Of a DNA stretch of 49,193 nucleotides, positions 1 to 8,734 are shown piece by piece. A model generated the notes under the pieces. It was not told where the DNA came from. It ran no database searches and worked only from the letters and a program-made list of their open reading frames with translations. The stretch spans positions 1 through 49,193 of the forward strand of contig CASEIJ010000045.1 in NCBI GenBank assembly GCA_949288035.1. The letters are read 5' to 3'. The position numbers were made by a program, and so were the translations under genes. Positions within the stretch are counted from its first letter, which is position 1. The number at the start of each line of letters is the position of its first letter. Origin of the DNA: an uncultured Mycoplasmatota bacterium (GTDB taxonomy: Bacteria; Bacillota_I; Bacilli_A; RF39; UBA660).

Positions 1-1
1 A

Positions 2-85
2 TGTGATTGGAATAATCCAGATCACTTTAAAGATACAAATGGAGATGGAAAACCAGATAGTGGTCCAGGTGGTATTAATTGCTGT
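2..85 (+). repeat. Cys/Asp-Gly module, copy 1
   Basis: Encodes 28 residues running from C-D-W-N-N-P through DTNGDGKPDSGP to N-C-C. It has exactly the same length as copies 2 and 3. Confidence 0.8.
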
Positions 86-1912
86 GTAGCTCCTAGTATT
101 ACTGCAACACATTCAAAAGAGGAAATTGAATTCGCTTATCCAATTTGTGGAAGCTGTGATGTAGATACACAACCACCAAATGCTAATACTCCAAGTTGTG
201 GCACTGATGGTACAAGTAAGAATCATACATTTACAGATACTGTATCATGGAGATGTATGTACTTAGATAAAGGCAGAACACAAATGTATAAAGTTTCAAC
301 AATTAATAGTTATTGTTCAGTTTATTGTAAAGAATCAACAAGTTTATTATTGCCAGGAAGTTATCAAGGTTTTGTTATGACGGGTAGTTCGTTTATTTGG
401 CCAAATAGTAGTAAGTATAAATTGACAGTAAATGGTACTCGTGAATGTAAAGTAAAAATTGATTATCAAAACTGGTATGATGATTATAAAGATGCAGCAG
501 CTAGTACGAAAACGAATTTGGAAAATCAAATTAAGAGTTGTACAAGCGACAATGTATTAAATAATCGACAATTTGCTTATGATTTAGAACCAACCATTAG
601 TTTGAGTGGTTATAAAGGTTATAGAAACGGAAAAGATGAAGATGATTCAACAGTTGGTAGTGTTGATTTAGTTGCAAAGAAGGACCCTACAGAACTTACA
701 AATTACAAAGTTTCATATAGTGGTAATGTTCCAGGATTCTCTACATCTGCTGCTGGTATTCAAGCTTATGCAGAAGGAATTTGGGATTACAAATCATATA
801 CTGCTACGACAGATAATCAATATGTGTTACCAGATGACCTATACAGCTATACGAGTAAGAAAACAGGAATTATTTCATATCGTAAGCCAAATAGTGATAA
901 GGTAGATAATTATACAAATAGAGGATATGGTAGTTTAGCTGTTGATGATTCTACAATTCCAAGTGGTCAAGACGAGAAAAAAGGAAATACTGTAACATTA
1001 TCTTATAAAAAGATTAGTGCAAATAATGATGAGACACATTTTGACAAATATGCAAAGAATTATACATGTGAATATAATGTAAAACGTGGAGAGAGCGTTG
1101 TTTGTGATTATCAAAATCCAGAACAATTTAAGGACTTGGATGGGGATGGAGAACCTGATAGTGGTCCAAATGGTGAAAACTGTTGTAATCATTTCTTAGT
1201 TCAATTTGAAGGCGATGAAGAAAAGATTCAAGAGTTAAAGGAAAAATATCCGATTTGTGCGAATACAACACCAAAATGTGATTATAGAAATCCATCTCAA
1301 TATACTGGTGCTCCATATGGAACAGATCCAGGAAAAGGTCCAAATGGTACAAACTGTTGTGAGGACTTAAGAGATAATTATTTGAGTTATGGTTTAACTT
1401 ATCAACAATTTAAACAATTAGAACAAAAATATCAATGTGATGGAAACAATCGTACTTGTACACCAATTCCAACAGTAAATGATAAATCATGTTGTTCTGA
1501 TCCAAAATATAAAGATTACCCTGTATGTAAAATGGAAGGCGGAATCAATGTTATTTATCGTGAAATTTCACTATCTCACCCATTCTTAAGTGAGGATGGA
1601 AAGAAAAGAACACCTGGAGATAACTGGAATTCAAAAAATGATTATTTAGTAAGTAAATATATTACAAATAATCGTGATGCAAAAGAAGATGACATTTATA
1701 CAGAAAAACCAATGTATATCTTTGAGTTAGATAGTGATGCGATTTCTACAATTAGAAGTTATAACAGAGGTCACAAGTTTGATGATTTTGAGTTGAACTG
1801 TAAAGATGGTAGAGAATGTCAAAGTAGATTTATAGAAAAATATTTAACTGATACAGGTAGTACGTGTACGACAAACAAAGGACATGATGTCAGTCGTTGT
1901 AATAAAGATTAG
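2..1912 (+). CDS. Cysteine-rich repeat surface protein, 5' end cut by the window
   Basis: The frame is open from base 2, so the gene continues upstream; an internal ATG at 257 is not the true start. The product is rich in Cys, Asn, Asp, Tyr and Thr, as expected of an exported disulfide-bonded protein. Three 28-residue modules share the pattern C-D-x-x-N-P, a calcium-loop-like stretch (KDLDGDGEPDSGP in the second copy), then G-x-N-C-C. A spacer ending YPIC follows copies 1 and 2. A fourth degenerate copy (CTPIP...SCCSDP...YPVC) lies near residue 460. The loop resembles thrombospondin type-3 or dockerin calcium sites. No LPXTG motif or C-terminal membrane helix is seen. It stands first in the Tad-like gene string and ends 12 bases before the next gene, so it could be an adhesin or tip subunit; that role is inferred. 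I cannot assign a named family. Confidence 0.8.
   Translation, partial: CDWNNPDHFKDTNGDGKPDSGPGGINCCVAPSITATHSKEEIEFAYPICGSCDVDTQPPNANTPSCGTDGTSKNHTFTDTVSWRCMYLDKGRTQMYKVSTINSYCSVYCKESTSLLLPGSYQGFVMTGSSFIWPNSSKYKLTVNGTRECKVKIDYQNWYDDYKDAAASTKTNLENQIKSCTSDNVLNNRQFAYDLEPTISLSGYKGYRNGKDEDDSTVGSVDLVAKKDPTELTNYKVSYSGNVPGFSTSAAGIQAYAEGIWDYKSYTATTDNQYVLPDDLYSYTSKKTGIISYRKPNSDKVDNYTNRGYGSLAVDDSTIPSGQDEKKGNTVTLSYKKISANNDETHFDKYAKNYTCEYNVKRGESVVCDYQNPEQFKDLDGDGEPDSGPNGENCCNHFLVQFEGDEEKIQELKEKYPICANTTPKCDYRNPSQYTGAPYGTDPGKGPNGTNCCEDLRDNYLSYGLTYQQFKQLEQKYQCDGNNRTCTPIPTVNDKSCCSDPKYKDYPVCKMEGGINVIYREISLSHPFLSEDGKKRTPGDNWNSKNDYLVSKYITNNRDAKEDDIYTEKPMYIFELDSDAISTIRSYNRGHKFDDFELNCKDGRECQSRFIEKYLTDTGSTCTTNKGHDVSRCNKD
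1103..1186 (+). repeat. Cys/Asp-Gly module, copy 2
   Basis: Encodes 28 residues from C-D-Y-Q-N-P through DLDGDGEPDSGP to N-C-C. It is the best match to a calcium-binding DxDxDG loop among the three. Confidence 0.8.
1277..1360 (+). repeat. Cys/Asp-Gly module, copy 3
   Basis: Encodes 28 residues from C-D-Y-R-N-P to N-C-C. The loop has changed to TGAPYGTDPGKGP and has lost the acidic DxDxDG pattern while keeping the cysteines and length. Confidence 0.75.
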
Positions 1913-1924
1913 GCGGTGATTTAG

Positions 1925-2341
1925 TTGAAAGAGTCATTTTGGGGAGCATTTGTTGTAGGTCTTGGAATTACGACAATTATATTAATGTTTTACTTCCAGA
2001 CATTAACAAATACGGATGAACATAATTATACGTTATTAAAAGAAACTACAGAGGCAGCGATGACAGATGCTTTCGATATTGCGACATATAATACGACAGG
2101 TAATATTCGTATTGATCGTGAAAAGTTTGTTGAAAGCTTCTTACGTCGCTTCGCTCAAAGTGCTAGTTTAGCAAATGAGTACCGCATTGAAATTTATGAT
2201 GTCAACGAGTATCCACCGAAGGTCAGTATACGTATTAAGAGTCGAAAGACACAATCGCTTGCCATATTGCTTGGCGGACAAGATACATTTAATTTTGAAA
2301 TTGTTAATAAATTAGATGCTATTTTGGAAACTCCATATTAA
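1925..2341 (+). CDS. Small single-pass membrane protein, minor-pilin-like
   Basis: 138 residues with a TTG start preceded by AGGCGGTGAT. The short N-terminus (MKESFWG) leads straight into a hydrophobic helix at about residues 7-27, followed by a soluble alpha/beta region. This is the layout of the two TadE-like proteins further on, which also begin M-K/R-E/Q. It sits 19 bases before cpaB in the same operon. A role as a minor pilin or pilus-assembly subunit is inferred from architecture and position. I do not recognise a named family. Confidence 0.65.
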   Translation: MKESFWGAFVVGLGITTIILMFYFQTLTNTDEHNYTLLKETTEAAMTDAFDIATYNTTGNIRIDREKFVESFLRRFAQSASLANEYRIEIYDVNEYPPKVSIRIKSRKTQSLAILLGGQDTFNFEIVNKLDAILETPY

Positions 2342-2360
2342 TAGAAAGGGATGAATAGAA

Positions 2361-3209
2361 ATGGGGAATATTCAAGTAACATTACAAAGATTGTTGAAAA
2401 ACAAAAATACGGTAACAATTATTGGAGTTATCGTAATTATGGCACTTCTTTACTTTGGATATAAGGCTCAAATTGATTCTAAGGTAAATCCAGTGCAAGT
2501 ACCAGTTGCAAGAGAAACAATTCAACCTAAGACTTTAATTAAGTCAGATATGATTGATTATGTTGATGTTGCACCAGTCGTATTAGGAGAGAATGTACTA
2601 CAATACGATACAGATATTATTGGAAAATATACAAACTATAATACTGTGATACCACAAGGAAGTATGTTCTATGAAGAAACAGTTGTTTCTAAAGATGAAC
2701 TTCCAGATAGTTCATTTGTAAAAGTGAAAAAAGGAGAAGTTGTTTATAACTTCCCAGTAGATATGGATTCTACTTATGGAAATTCAATTTTTCCTGGAAA
2801 TAAGATCGATATCTATATGAAAGCAGAAGCAGAAAATGGACAAATTATGGTAGGAAAATTAATTGAAAATATCGAAGTATTAGATGTAAAGGATAGTAGT
2901 GGACAACATGTATTTGAAAATAGTGAAGAACAACGTGTTCCAGCATATTTAATCTTTGGTGTAAAAGATGATATTAATATTTTACTTAGAAAAGCAAGTT
3001 ATATGTATTCTTTCTCTGTAGAATTATTCCCAGTACCACATGGTGGAAAAGTTGATAATTCTGGATCTACAGAAGTTAGTACACAATATTTAAAAGACTT
3101 TATTAATGCTAATACAGTGTCTATCCCTGAAGAAGAGACACAAGAATCAGCAAGTCCTAGTACTTCTGCCTCTCCAAGTACCACTCCATCAGGAAATGGA
3201 AATCGATAA
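2361..3209 (+). CDS. cpaB: CpaB/RcpC-like Flp pilus assembly protein (SAF domain)
   Basis: 282 residues. A membrane helix (about 18-37) is followed by a SAF-type beta-clip region (about 45-110, with VPVARETIQPKTLIKSDMI) and then the CpaB C-terminal domain. The tail after residue 255 is a Ser/Pro/Thr linker. In Gram-negative Tad systems CpaB is periplasmic and works with the secretin; here it would stand outside the membrane, under or in the cell wall. It is preceded by an AAAGGGATG-type ribosome site and is 3 bases from cpaF. The family call is good; its function without a secretin is inferred. Confidence 0.8.
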   Translation: MGNIQVTLQRLLKNKNTVTIIGVIVIMALLYFGYKAQIDSKVNPVQVPVARETIQPKTLIKSDMIDYVDVAPVVLGENVLQYDTDIIGKYTNYNTVIPQGSMFYEETVVSKDELPDSSFVKVKKGEVVYNFPVDMDSTYGNSIFPGNKIDIYMKAEAENGQIMVGKLIENIEVLDVKDSSGQHVFENSEEQRVPAYLIFGVKDDINILLRKASYMYSFSVELFPVPHGGKVDNSGSTEVSTQYLKDFINANTVSIPEEETQESASPSTSASPSTTPSGNGNR

Positions 3210-3212
3210 TTC

Positions 3213-4538
3213 ATGAATGAAGTAGTTTTTGATCAAATAGACTTTGGAGAGTTAAAGAAATATCTAGATGACCCAGATGTAACCGATATTTCATATAGTA
3301 ATGGTGGACAACTGTGGTTAAAAACACTGTCTAAAGGTATTTATCGTGTGGAAGAGCCAAATATCAATAATGCTTTTATGGAAAAGTTGGCTTTTCAATG
3401 TTCCAATGTAATGGGAAAGACATTTAATATGGCTTCTCCCTTCTTGGATGCCGAAAGTGCCGAGTTACGTTTGAACTTTGTGCATGATTCTATTGCTAGA
3501 AATGGAATTGCAGTGGTTTTACGTAAAACACCTGCCAAAGTTCGATTAGAAAAAGATAAAATCATAGCTGATAAATATGTAACGCTTGATATTCATGATT
3601 TCCTGTTAAAATGTGTAGCAGGGCATTGCAATATTGTTGTATCAGGAGAAACTGGTAGTGGTAAAACTGAGCTTGTTAAATATTTAGCGGCTCATACTGC
3701 TGAAAACGAAAAGATTATAACGATAGAGGATACACTTGAACTTCATTTGGATCGTATTTTCCCTCATCGTGATATTGTTGCAATGAAAACCAATAATATT
3801 GCATCATATAGTGATGTTTTGGTAACATGTATGAGACAGAACCCTAAATGGATTTTGTTATCCGAAATTCGTAGTGCTGAAGCAGTTATGGCGGCTCGTA
3901 ACTCAATTTCATCAGGACACTACATATTATCAACAATTCACGCAAGTAATGCAGCTTCTATTCCAAGTCGTATGTATAGCTTACTTGAAACCAATCAAGA
4001 TATTGATCAATTTTTAAAATCAATTTATAGATATATTCAAATAGGAGTATATATTAGAGGTTATCAAGACAAGACAACCAAAAAGTTTGTACGTGAGATT
4101 GCAGAAGTTGCTGAGTTTTATGTTAATGAGGACAATGAAGCAGTTTGCAATTTGATTTATAAAAAGAATATGGAAGGACATACGATTCGTCATAATCCAA
4201 GTAAATATTTAATTGATTATCTAGAAGGACAAGGTGTGGTTCTTCCAAAAGATATTATTAAAGTAGAAGAAAACGAGGTACAAAGTGATTCTACAACAAC
4301 ACAAGTAGAACCAACAACTGCTCCTGTTGAAACAAAATCAGTTGAAAACATACCACCTGTTTCACAGTCAACAGTTCAACCACAACCACAAGTTCAAACA
4401 ACAACTATAAACCAAGGAACTGGTATGATGAATTCACAAATAGAGCAACCATCGTCTGTATTTATGAATCATCAAGCACAAACACCTGTGCAACCAGTAA
4501 ATAATCAAAATACATCAGATGTAGAATCTTTATTTTAA
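3213..4538 (+). CDS. cpaF: CpaF/TadA-like secretion ATPase
   Basis: 441 residues of the type II/IV secretion ATPase family, which powers pilus assembly from the cytoplasmic face. Walker A is GETGSGKT at 145-152, the Asp box is IEDTLELHL at 171-179, Walker B is WILLSEIRS at 213-221, and the His box is STIHAS at 240-245. The catalytic core ends near residue 345. The last 90 or so residues are a Gln/Pro/Thr/Val-rich low-complexity tail that typical CpaF proteins lack. The start is 3 bases after cpaB with only a weak ribosome site, which suggests translational coupling. Confidence 0.93.
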   Translation: MNEVVFDQIDFGELKKYLDDPDVTDISYSNGGQLWLKTLSKGIYRVEEPNINNAFMEKLAFQCSNVMGKTFNMASPFLDAESAELRLNFVHDSIARNGIAVVLRKTPAKVRLEKDKIIADKYVTLDIHDFLLKCVAGHCNIVVSGETGSGKTELVKYLAAHTAENEKIITIEDTLELHLDRIFPHRDIVAMKTNNIASYSDVLVTCMRQNPKWILLSEIRSAEAVMAARNSISSGHYILSTIHASNAASIPSRMYSLLETNQDIDQFLKSIYRYIQIGVYIRGYQDKTTKKFVREIAEVAEFYVNEDNEAVCNLIYKKNMEGHTIRHNPSKYLIDYLEGQGVVLPKDIIKVEENEVQSDSTTTQVEPTTAPVETKSVENIPPVSQSTVQPQPQVQTTTINQGTGMMNSQIEQPSSVFMNHQAQTPVQPVNNQNTSDVESLF

Positions 4539-4553
4539 AGGAGGTAAGGAGAT

Positions 4554-5456
4554 ATGACATTTTTGATTTTTGCGTTAGTAGCATTTATTATTATATTTAT
4601 AATTGCTTATCGTAAGAATTCGGGACAGAGCGTGTATAAATATATTTCTCAACAAGCAACGTCCATTTATGATAAATATGCACCTTACTCTTTTAAAGTG
4701 GTAAGGGCAAAAGTAAAAGAATTAGGACAAGAATATACACCTAGACAATATGTTTTACAAGCATCTGTATTTGCAGTTGGAGCATTTGTTATTACGTATA
4801 TGTATTTCTATAATGTTTTAGTTGCACTTATGTATGCTGGATTATCAATTTTTATCATTCCATACTTAACATATTTAAGATGTAATCGTGTATATAGTGA
4901 GTTTATCTTTGAACAAATTCAAGTATATACAACCAATACAATTATGGAATTTAATACAACGCAATCATTTGTAAAATCATTAGAAGGTGTTTATGAATCT
5001 GGTGTTTTAGAAAATCCAGTAAAAGATGATGTTAAAATGATGATTGATCTTGCCTATGAAAATGGTACGATTGAAGAATCAATCAGTTATTTTAATAATA
5101 AGTACGATTATTATATTGTTAAAAATATGCATCAATTATTTACACAAATCACGAATGAAGGTTCTAAGAACTCTTCTGGAGCATTAGAAAATATGTCATT
5201 AGATATCGATATGTTAGTTGAAAATGTATATCGTGACCGTATTGATCGTGCTACGTTCCATAAAAAGTTTTTGCAATTTGGATTTATGCTTTATTTTATG
5301 GTAATGTTAGTACAATTATTACTAGGAAATGAGACATATATTAACATGTTAAATCTATGGTATATTCAAGTAATATTACATGCAATTGTAATTATGAATA
5401 CCGCTTTCTTACTAAACGGTGAAAAATATTATAATGAGAATGTAGGTGCTGAATAA
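4554..5456 (+). CDS. tadB: TadB-like Flp pilus platform protein (T2SF domain)
   Basis: 300 residues. It has an N-terminal membrane helix (3-18), a hydrophobic pair near 68-105, a cytoplasmic helical T2SF (GspF-like) domain, and two C-terminal helices (about 242-290). TadB and TadC form the inner-membrane platform acted on by the CpaF ATPase. A strong AAAGGAGGTAAGGAG ribosome site precedes the ATG. Its stop overlaps the next start by one base (TAATG). The pairing with a second T2SF protein directly after cpaF is the classic Tad order. Confidence 0.85.
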   Translation: MTFLIFALVAFIIIFIIAYRKNSGQSVYKYISQQATSIYDKYAPYSFKVVRAKVKELGQEYTPRQYVLQASVFAVGAFVITYMYFYNVLVALMYAGLSIFIIPYLTYLRCNRVYSEFIFEQIQVYTTNTIMEFNTTQSFVKSLEGVYESGVLENPVKDDVKMMIDLAYENGTIEESISYFNNKYDYYIVKNMHQLFTQITNEGSKNSSGALENMSLDIDMLVENVYRDRIDRATFHKKFLQFGFMLYFMVMLVQLLLGNETYINMLNLWYIQVILHAIVIMNTAFLLNGEKYYNENVGAE

Positions 5457-6256
5457 TGGGAATACCAATGAGTGTAATGTTTATTATTATTAGTGTGATT
5501 GTCTTATTTATATTACATTTAAATCACACGATTGATGCTAAAAAATTCGTACAAGATACAGAACCATATTTAAGATTCTTAATGGAAGATGATTATGAAT
5601 TCTTATTAAGAGTTCGTTATGGTGATGACATTGATGTCAATAAATTATTTTCAAAAAGAGTTCAAACTGCAATTATTACAGTTGGAGTCTTATTCTTGTT
5701 ATTTATTGCAAATTTAAATTTCTTAAATATTATGATTATTGTAATTATCGCATTTGCAATGTTTAAATTACCATATATCAATTTAAAAAGATTTTATCAA
5801 GCTAATTTGTATCAAATTAACTTAATGCTTCCATACTATTTAAAGAGCTTAGAGATATTAGTACAACACTATACTGTACCAGTTGCTCTAGCTCGTAGTA
5901 TTGATACAGCACCAGAAATTTTTAAATCAGGTTTAAGAGATTTAGTTGAAAAAGTAAATGCTGGTGATTCTTCTGTAGATCCATATATGGATTTTGCAAA
6001 GGAATATCCAGTACGTGATTCTATGCGTATGATGAGACTTTTATATCGTTTAGGATTAGGTAGTCAAGAAAATAAACAAGAACAGTTAATGATGTTTTCT
6101 AAGACTGTATCTCAATTACAAAACAAAGCTCGTGAACAAAAGTATAAAGATCGTCTAGAAAAGATGGAAAAAAAGACGATGATGATGCTTTGCTGTACAG
6201 GTGGTGGAATTATTTTCTTGCTATTATTGTCAATGACCCAAATGATGGGAATCTAA
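5456..6256 (+). CDS. tadC: TadC-like Flp pilus platform protein (T2SF domain)
   Basis: 266 residues. Membrane helices lie at about 5-22, 73-105 and 243-264, around a cytoplasmic T2SF domain. It is the second platform subunit and presumably pairs with the upstream TadB-like protein. The start codon overlaps the preceding stop by one base. A promoter for the next gene follows 14 bases after the stop; no clear terminator separates them. Confidence 0.83.
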   Translation: MGIPMSVMFIIISVIVLFILHLNHTIDAKKFVQDTEPYLRFLMEDDYEFLLRVRYGDDIDVNKLFSKRVQTAIITVGVLFLLFIANLNFLNIMIIVIIAFAMFKLPYINLKRFYQANLYQINLMLPYYLKSLEILVQHYTVPVALARSIDTAPEIFKSGLRDLVEKVNAGDSSVDPYMDFAKEYPVRDSMRMMRLLYRLGLGSQENKQEQLMMFSKTVSQLQNKAREQKYKDRLEKMEKKTMMMLCCTGGGIIFLLLLSMTQMMGI

Positions 6257-6270
6257 AAATGTAAAGTGTC

Positions 6271-6299
6271 TTGAAATGCCAATAGATTCGTTGTATAAT
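6271..6299 (+). promoter_or_regulatory. Sigma-A-type promoter for the small pilin-like gene
   Basis: TTGAAA at 6271-6276 and TATAAT at 6294-6299 with a 17-base spacer. It lies between the tadC-like gene and the 76-residue pilin-like gene, which allows the pilin to be made at a higher level than the assembly proteins. Confidence 0.75.
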
Positions 6300-6332
6300 G
6301 TACATAGTAACATAAGGTAAGGTGGTGAGAAT

Positions 6333-6563
6333 ATGAAGGAAGCTTCAGGAGAAGCAAATATCACAGTATTAACAATTTTGTTAATCGGAATTGTTGCTTT
6401 AGTTGCGACACCATTAATTACAAACATCATGAACTCAACAAAAGATAGAACTTGTTGTACAAATGCTGGAGGTAAGTGGTCTGGAAACCGTTGTCAGTCT
6501 CAACCAGGATATGACCAAGCAACATACACAAGTTGTATTAATGAAAACCCAGATGCAAAATAA
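6333..6563 (+). CDS. Small pilin-like protein, candidate major pilin
   Basis: 76 residues after a strong GGTAAGGTGGTGA ribosome site. The N-terminus MKEASGEAN runs directly into one hydrophobic helix (about 10-30), followed by a short soluble tail with four cysteines (TCC, RCQ, TSC). The size, single N-terminal helix, own promoter and position after tadBC fit a Flp-type major pilin. A Gly at residue 6 followed by Glu could be a very short class-III-like leader, but the usual G-x-x-x-x-E-Y pattern is absent and no prepilin peptidase is in the window. The role is inferred from context. Confidence 0.65.
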   Translation: MKEASGEANITVLTILLIGIVALVATPLITNIMNSTKDRTCCTNAGGKWSGNRCQSQPGYDQATYTSCINENPDAK

Positions 6564-6590
6564 TAGAATTTAAAGTTGGAGGTGTGACTT

Positions 6591-7037
6591 ATGAAGCAAA
6601 GTGCCGGGGGCATATATATGTTTAATTTTATCATTCTATTTATAATTATCGTATTTGCATTCCTAGCTGGAATCATAAGTTACAACCGCGCTTTTAAGGT
6701 AAACAGTAGGATTATTAATGCAATTGAACGTCATGAGGGATATAATCGATATGCAATTGAAGAAATTAATGGAATTTTACAATCTCTAGGATATAATGCA
6801 GCTGAGACAATCAGCTGCCCTGAGAGATCTGGTTATGAGTTAAAAACTGATGGAAGTGCTAGTACAAATATGTTTGATTACTGCGTATATAGAAAACAAG
6901 AAGCAGATACTGCCTATTCTACATACCTTGTAACAACATATATTTATATGAATGTTCCACTTGTAAATAATTTATTTAAAGTTCCGGTTTCTTCAAAGAC
7001 AAATCGTGTTTATATTTTCTCAACGGAGAATAAGTAG
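6591..7037 (+). CDS. TadE-like minor pilin 1
   Basis: 148 residues. The start MKQSAGG is followed by a membrane helix (about 9-31) and an extracytoplasmic domain holding two cysteines (SCPER and YCVYR). It is a paralogue of the next gene: both share the short leader, the helix, the two cysteine positions and the segment running from YCV(Y/W)R to a T-x-Y-(I/M)-Y motif and PLV. It is preceded by GGAGGTG. TadE/TadF-like proteins are minor pilins or assembly factors in Tad systems, and that role fits the context. Confidence 0.65.
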   Translation: MKQSAGGIYMFNFIILFIIIVFAFLAGIISYNRAFKVNSRIINAIERHEGYNRYAIEEINGILQSLGYNAAETISCPERSGYELKTDGSASTNMFDYCVYRKQEADTAYSTYLVTTYIYMNVPLVNNLFKVPVSSKTNRVYIFSTENK

Positions 7038-7045
7038 GTGTAAAT

Positions 7046-7552
7046 ATGAGAGAAGCGATAGGGAATACGTTTTTATTTAATGTGATTATTGTTTTTGTTA
7101 TCATATTTATCATTATTTTTGCGGGTTCTTCTAGTTACTCAAAAGCTGCGAAAGTAAAAAATACAATTATTGATATTTTAGTTCAAAATGCGGATGAAAT
7201 TGGCCCAGATAGCACACGATTACCTAGCGCCGTTACAAATAAAATTAATGCTGAATTAAAAAATATAGGATATCGTGTTAATCCAAATAAGACGCAAACT
7301 TGTCGTTTGCGAGTAGATAGTGAAGGTACAAGTACGAATGGTACTTCTTCATCAGAAGCAAAACGTACTGCACAACTTCTTACTCCGACAAGTGATTATC
7401 GTTATTGTGTATGGAGAATTCCATCAGAACGTGGGTACTATTTTAAAGTTACATCATATATGTATTTTGAATTTCCTCTTGTTTCAGTCATTGAATATCC
7501 AATTGAAGGGGAAAGCCGAGTTATATACGATGAAGTAGAACATGAATATTAG
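7046..7552 (+). CDS. TadE-like minor pilin 2
   Basis: 168 residues beginning 9 bases after the previous gene ends. The start MREAIGN is followed by a hydrophobic helix (about 10-28). The extracytoplasmic domain has the same two-cysteine layout as its neighbour (TCRLR, YCVWR), with a Ser/Thr-rich insert near 90-110. The two genes look like an old tandem duplication. A bipartite hairpin after the gene closes this part of the operon. Confidence 0.65.
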   Translation: MREAIGNTFLFNVIIVFVIIFIIIFAGSSSYSKAAKVKNTIIDILVQNADEIGPDSTRLPSAVTNKINAELKNIGYRVNPNKTQTCRLRVDSEGTSTNGTSSSEAKRTAQLLTPTSDYRYCVWRIPSERGYYFKVTSYMYFEFPLVSVIEYPIEGESRVIYDEVEHEY

Positions 7553-7570
7553 ATAATTGTTTGCTAATGC

Positions 7571-7614
7571 ATGAAAAGATATAATAAAACATTTGTTTTA
7601 TTGTCTTTTTTCAT
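7571..7614 (+). terminator. Bipartite hairpin terminator after the Tad-like genes
   Basis: The outer arms ATGAAAAGA and TCTTTTTTCAT enclose an inner stem AATAAAAC/GTTTTATT with loop ATTT. The run of T lies in the 3' arm. It separates the minor pilins from the TadZ-like gene. Confidence 0.6.
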
Positions 7615-7644
7615 TCATATAGTAAAACCTTTAGGAGGTGTATT

Positions 7645-8673
7645 ATGAACGTCATTGTTGCAAATAAATATCAATCTATGTTACAATCTTTAAATATTGA
7701 CATTATTAAAACAATGTATGGAGAATTTGATGTAGATGAAATTATAAAAACTTTTAAAAATTTCTTTTTTCAGCGTATGATTTTGGATATTACTGCGATT
7801 AAAGATTATAAAGATATTTCAAAATTACAAAAATTATCTGTAGAATTAGATATGAGTAAAGTAATTTTATTCTTTGATGATACTGCTGATACATCTATTC
7901 CAAATTTTTATTCTATGTTAGTTGCTATGGGAATATATAACTTTACCAAAAGTTTGGATGGTATCCAGTATTTATTAAATACGCCAAACACATATAAAGA
8001 TGTTGCTCATTATTTAGTTATTAACCCACAAACGCAAGCAGTGATGCAAGCAACAAATAATTCTATTGCAGGGCAAAGTGGAGCAATGGCACAACCAATT
8101 ATTACAAAACAAACAAAAATATTGGGTGTAAAAAATATTACTAAAAATACTGGAGCAACTACTTTAATTTATATGATGTTAAGACAATTGGAAAAAAATT
8201 ATAAAGTAGCAGCAATTGAAGTTGGACGAAGAGAATTTAGTTTTTTCCGTTATAAAAATATGTATAGTGTTGATAAAGGAGAACTAGATGACAAAATATC
8301 TAAATTATCGGATCATGATGTATTATTGGTAGATGTGAATGATGATAAAAAAGCTTTAGAAAAATGTACTGATGTGATTTATTTAATTGAACCATCAATT
8401 ATTAAGTTAAATCGTTTGACAATGGTAGATCCTAAAATTATTTTAAAATTAAAAAATAAAAAAGTAGTTTTAAATCAAAGTTTATTAAGTAGTAATGATG
8501 TGGCAGAATTTGAATATGAATCAAAATTAAATGTATTCTTTAATCTTCCACCATTAGATGAACGTGAAAATGATTTACCAGCATTAAATGATTTGTTGAC
8601 AAAATTAGGTTTTACTTTACAGTCTGATGAAAAGAATGTGGAGAGAAGAAATAAGATTCTAGGTATTTTCTAG
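7645..8673 (+). CDS. CpaE/TadZ-like pilus localisation protein with degenerate P-loop
   Basis: 342 residues. The N-terminal part (about 1-120) has an atypical receiver-like layout. The C-terminal part (about 155-340) looks like a MinD/ParA-type P-loop domain. The deviant P-loop sits at 161-174: it reads NITKNTGATTL where the family has KGGxGKTTL, so the phosphate-binding Lys is Ala171 and activity as an ATPase is doubtful. TadZ proteins place Tad machinery in the cell and some have imperfect P-loops. The ribosome site is TTTAGGAGGTG. It lies between the Tad-like and VirB-like halves. Confidence 0.7.
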   Translation: MNVIVANKYQSMLQSLNIDIIKTMYGEFDVDEIIKTFKNFFFQRMILDITAIKDYKDISKLQKLSVELDMSKVILFFDDTADTSIPNFYSMLVAMGIYNFTKSLDGIQYLLNTPNTYKDVAHYLVINPQTQAVMQATNNSIAGQSGAMAQPIITKQTKILGVKNITKNTGATTLIYMMLRQLEKNYKVAAIEVGRREFSFFRYKNMYSVDKGELDDKISKLSDHDVLLVDVNDDKKALEKCTDVIYLIEPSIIKLNRLTMVDPKIILKLKNKKVVLNQSLLSSNDVAEFEYESKLNVFFNLPPLDERENDLPALNDLLTKLGFTLQSDEKNVERRNKILGIF

Positions 8674-8681
8674 TAATTAAA

Positions 8682-8710
8682 TTGACAAAATTGGAAATAT
8701 TAGTTATACT
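8682..8710 (+). promoter_or_regulatory. Sigma-A-type promoter for the first VirB2-like gene
   Basis: TTGACA at 8682-8687 and TATACT at 8705-8710 with a 17-base spacer. It is among the best consensus matches in the window, suggesting high expression of the small protein it drives. Confidence 0.85.
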
Positions 8711-8734
8711 TATTTTGAATGAGGGAGGTAATTT

